45,244 bases of DNA from Hypsibius dujardini. Its lineage: Eukaryota > Tardigrada > Eutardigrada > Parachela > Hypsibiidae. Both the position numbers and the translations under genes were made by a program. Within the stretch, counting starts at the first letter, position 1. Every line of letters begins with the position of its first letter. Of this stretch, positions 43,115 through 45,244 are shown one piece after another. The stretch spans positions 1 to 45,244 of the forward strand of contig LRSR01006925.1 in the NCBI GenBank assembly GCA_001579985.1, given 5' to 3'. Under the pieces are notes generated by a model. That model worked only from the letters and a program-made list of their open reading frames with translations, searched no databases and was not told where the DNA came from.

Positions 43115-43735
43115 AAAAAATGTATTGAAGTTGTTGTCTCAAAAACGATCGTTGAGACAAAACTTGACCAGGGGCTTCTTCGACTCCCTGAATGACCTGC
43201 CGCTGGACCTCATGGAGTTTATCTTGTACAGTGCAGGGGCCATCAAGCAAAATCAGTTGAGGCTATAAGTTGTCTCATATATAACATTCGTTCTTATTTG
43301 AATCGTTGATAGTTTGTTCTGTCTCAATAGACAGTTTGTATGACGTCAATCCGCTTGATTGATCGCTTATGATGCTCGTGCTTATTTTCTTGATTGTTCC
43401 ACCCTTCTTCGCTTGATTGACCCGGTAAATCACTAGTTTCATGACTTTTAATGCATCTCTTACTAGTACTGATCTGTTTGCCTTTCAGCGTCTGCCTTCG
43501 ATGGGAAACGTGTCATCATGTCACCACTGTTGCACCATCAACTTGGCATCAACTGAGACAAGGTGCATCAACAACCGTTTACGTGCCCACACCAGCCCGT
43601 ATTGGACGCGGAACCGACGTACCCACCCACTGGAAAGGTTTGAGACCTACGCCTGGCTCCACCCGCCCATCACCCCAGCGACCAACGCAATCGTCTTTAA
43701 CCACAACCCGCGACCTTATCAGTGACGCTGTTTAA
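43115..43735 (+). CDS. Possible small gene with F-box-like residues
   Basis: An open frame ends at a GTACAG donor after 43225 (FDSLNDLPLDLMEFI). It would splice in phase to an exon from 43489 (after CTTTCAG), reading VCLRWETCHHVTTVAPSTWH and ending with a proline- and threonine-rich tail and TAA at 43735. AATAAA follows at 43750. The LP..L...I at the start and V..RW...STWHQL later resemble the two ends of an F-box, which links substrates to Skp1 in ubiquitin ligases. About 13 residues of the usual middle are missing, so a further small exon may lie in the 263-bp intron, or the likeness may be chance. The 5' end is not found; upstream sequence overlaps the BLTP1 promoter region. Confidence 0.3.
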
Positions 43736-43749
43736 AAAACCTGTTTTTA

Positions 43750-43755
43750 AATAAA
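43750..43755 (+). terminator. Polyadenylation signal on the plus strand
   Basis: AATAAA lies about 15 bp beyond the stop of the possible plus-strand gene, which supports a 3' end here. Confidence 0.4.
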
Positions 43756-43987
43756 TTTAAATTTACCTTCAAAACTTTTTTACTAAAAAGTCAAATTAAG
43801 CTTATTTTATATAAAATAAAAACCACATTTTCAGCATTTGAATGAAGACTAGACCCCTGCAAACCGCACCGCAGCCCGCGCGGCGGGCTGCGGTGTGGGC
43901 CGCGGTTTCCATCTTCGCGGTTGCGGTTCAACTTTTCAAATCCGCCGCAAACCGCACTTGCCGCTTTTTTGATACCATAAATAGTTG

Positions 43988-44706
43988 TTAGAGAGGTTGA
44001 AGCAACGTGCGTAAGAGTAGCGTAAGATTAAGCGTAAGGAAATCAACCAATTGAAATCGTGCGCGGGCGTGGCCAAACTTACCTCTTACGCCGCATGCGT
44101 TACCCTCGTCGTAAGGAGCAGTGGGCCTTACGCCGTGACGTAAGTACGGTGTAAGAACAATTCAGTATACTTAACCCTGGTCAATTTACTGGAATTTGAC
44201 ACAAATTTCTAAGCAACAGTAGCAACTAGCCACCGGAGTTGTAAAAAACTATGAACTCAACTGAAATAAAAAATTTAGAGGCCGATTTTTGTCGCACATG
44301 CCACCGTTCCAGTAACCAAATTTTTCGTCTGTTAAAAGACCATTTGCGTACCTCAATAGAAGTAGGGATGGCATCAAATGGCGAAAAGCTAGAGTTTGAT
44401 TTGATTTGATTTTGAAAGTCATTTTATCATTTGATTTCTTATCACTCCTCTTTCCCGTGCAACATGATTTGATTTGATTTGAATTTGATGAATTTGACAT
44501 TTGACATTTAATGCCATCCCCAAGCAGAAGGGATGTGTATTTCATGATAGGAAACAGACACGAGAAAAAGAAATCGAATGATGGAACTGCAGAAATATTC
44601 GGTTTTACGAGCTGGTATTTTCCAAAAAATGGCGCAGAATTCAAGAAGCATTGCTTAAGGTTACCTTACGCTACTCTTACGCCGAAAATGCTTCAACCTC
44701 TCTATT
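43988..44706. mobile_element. Middle nested inverted-repeat element
   Basis: The left arm TTAGAGAGGTTGAAGCA followed by GTAAGAGTAGCGTAAG (to about 44027) is matched in reverse complement at 44660-44706. Interior words CTTACGCC and CGTAAGG recur in both orientations near 44080-44160. The element lies wholly inside 43850-45017. Confidence 0.65.
44363..44522. mobile_element. Inner nested hAT-like MITE (GATTTGAT type)
   Basis: The ends TAGGGATGGCATCAAATG and, in reverse complement, TGGGGATGGCATTAAATG enclose GATTTGATTT repeats. Flanking octamers AATAGAAG and AGCAGAAG agree at six of eight bases, consistent with an aged 8-bp hAT target duplication. It lies inside the middle element. Confidence 0.7.
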
Positions 44707-44759
44707 GCAATCAATCAATTGTCCATTATCCCACAGAGGCAGGCGCAATCTGATTTGTT

Positions 44760-44860
44760 TTACGTATTGAAAATAGGTACATGACGTATACGTATGTACG
44801 TAAATATGTACGTATTTACGTATGGTTTACGTATTTGTATACGTATATTTTATTAGTTTC
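44760..44860. repeat. TACGTA-rich simple repeat
   Basis: Dense overlapping TACGTA, GTACGT and TATGTACG words, nearly alternating purine-pyrimidine, inside the outer hAT-like element. Confidence 0.7.
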
Positions 44861-45017
44861 TAAAACTGGCGGTGCGGTTTGCGGTTTGAGGGTGCCAGCC
44901 CGCGGGCTGCGGCGGTGCGGTTTTAAGGGTTGCCTGCGGTGCGGTGCGGGCCGCGGTTTAGAAAACAGGTCGCGGTGCGGGCTGCGGTTCAATTTTTTCT
45001 AACCGCGCAGGGCTCTA

Positions 45018-45136
45018 CTCGCGTACATGTAGCGCCGCCCCGGACGATTTTCCCCCCACTCCGTGTGTTATTGCCCGGGCAGTATATACTGAAAATGCAG
45101 TGTTTGTTGCGCGAAGCTAACGCGGCAGTACAGTAA
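45018..45136. mobile_element. Second copy of the 142-bp MITE, opposite orientation
   Basis: The reverse complement begins TACTGTACTGCCGCGTTAGC and matches 22839-22920 nearly base for base through CAATAACACACGGAGTGG. The other end diverges (CTACATGTACGCGAGTAG) where it abuts the outer hAT-like element at 45017, so this copy looks damaged or truncated there. Confidence 0.75.
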
Positions 45137-45244
45137 AATATAATTTATAAAAAAACCATACTAATATTTATTCTAAATTTAGAGGGATTAGAATAAATGC
45201 TCTTATGCGTCAATTTCTATTTTTTTATATTTGAAATAAAAATT

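Larger units (their letters stand above)
43850..45017. mobile_element. Outer hAT-like element with GCGGTGCGG-type ends
   Basis: The ends TAGACCCCTGC and, in reverse complement, TAGAGCCCTGC lead into very GC-rich subterminal blocks built of CCGCACCGCAGCCCGC words. These pair within and between ends. The 1.17-kb interior is itself made of other elements. The TAGRGCCCTG-type terminus resembles hAT ends. No 8-bp target duplication is visible. Confidence 0.6.

Noticed and set aside
1-45244. tRNA, rRNA or other structured RNA genes
   Set aside because: I looked for cloverleaf-like arms with internal promoter boxes and for rRNA-like stretches by eye and saw none; a covariance-model search would be needed to exclude them.

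Overview
The window is eukaryotic nuclear DNA from an invertebrate animal. Most genes are split by short GT-AG introns, intergenic DNA is AT-rich with small inverted-repeat transposons, and there are no bacterial-type operons. An allatostatin-C precursor of arthropod type points to Panarthropoda (arthropod or tardigrade). I cannot place the species further from sequence alone. Nearly all recognised genes lie on the minus strand.

Region 1 (about 0.6-15.8 kb) is a tandem array of secreted CUB-domain genes on the minus strand. Genes A (2732-6157) and B (7768-11624) are young duplicates. I could build both as 13-exon, 499-residue, four-CUB proteins whose exon lengths match exactly, exon by exon. 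Gene C (13314-15819) is an older, decayed paralogue with frameshifts, stops and five missing exons. A lone CUB exon relic at 596-660 shows the array once extended to the left. In A and B, the CUB cysteines are lost in disulfide pairs: CUB1 and CUB4 keep four, CUB2 keeps two and CUB3 keeps none.

Region 2 (16.7-17.7 kb) holds a two-exon, 122-residue allatostatin-C-type neuropeptide precursor: signal peptide, dibasic site, a C-x6-C peptide, then Gly-Arg for amidation.

Region 3 (19.7-42.7 kb) is one large minus-strand gene, the complete orthologue of BLTP1 (KIAA1109, fly tweek, worm lpd-3), a bridge-like lipid transfer protein. I traced 41 coding exons from the N-terminal membrane anchor to the conserved C-terminus, about 4,360 residues. 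Splice phase fails to close at two junctions (exons 14/15 and 27/28). Seventeen of its 40 introns carry CAGA/TGTC tetranucleotide tracts in both orientations. Intron 20 holds a TTAA-flanked piggyBac-like relic and intron 32 a short inverted-repeat element.

Region 4 (42.7-45.2 kb) is the upstream side of BLTP1: a perfect 17-bp hairpin, a possible small plus-strand gene with F-box-like residues, then transposons nested three deep and a second copy of the intron 32 element.

The CUB proteins and the neuropeptide would act outside the cell, and BLTP1 at membrane contact sites. Nothing in the sequence ties these three into one pathway.
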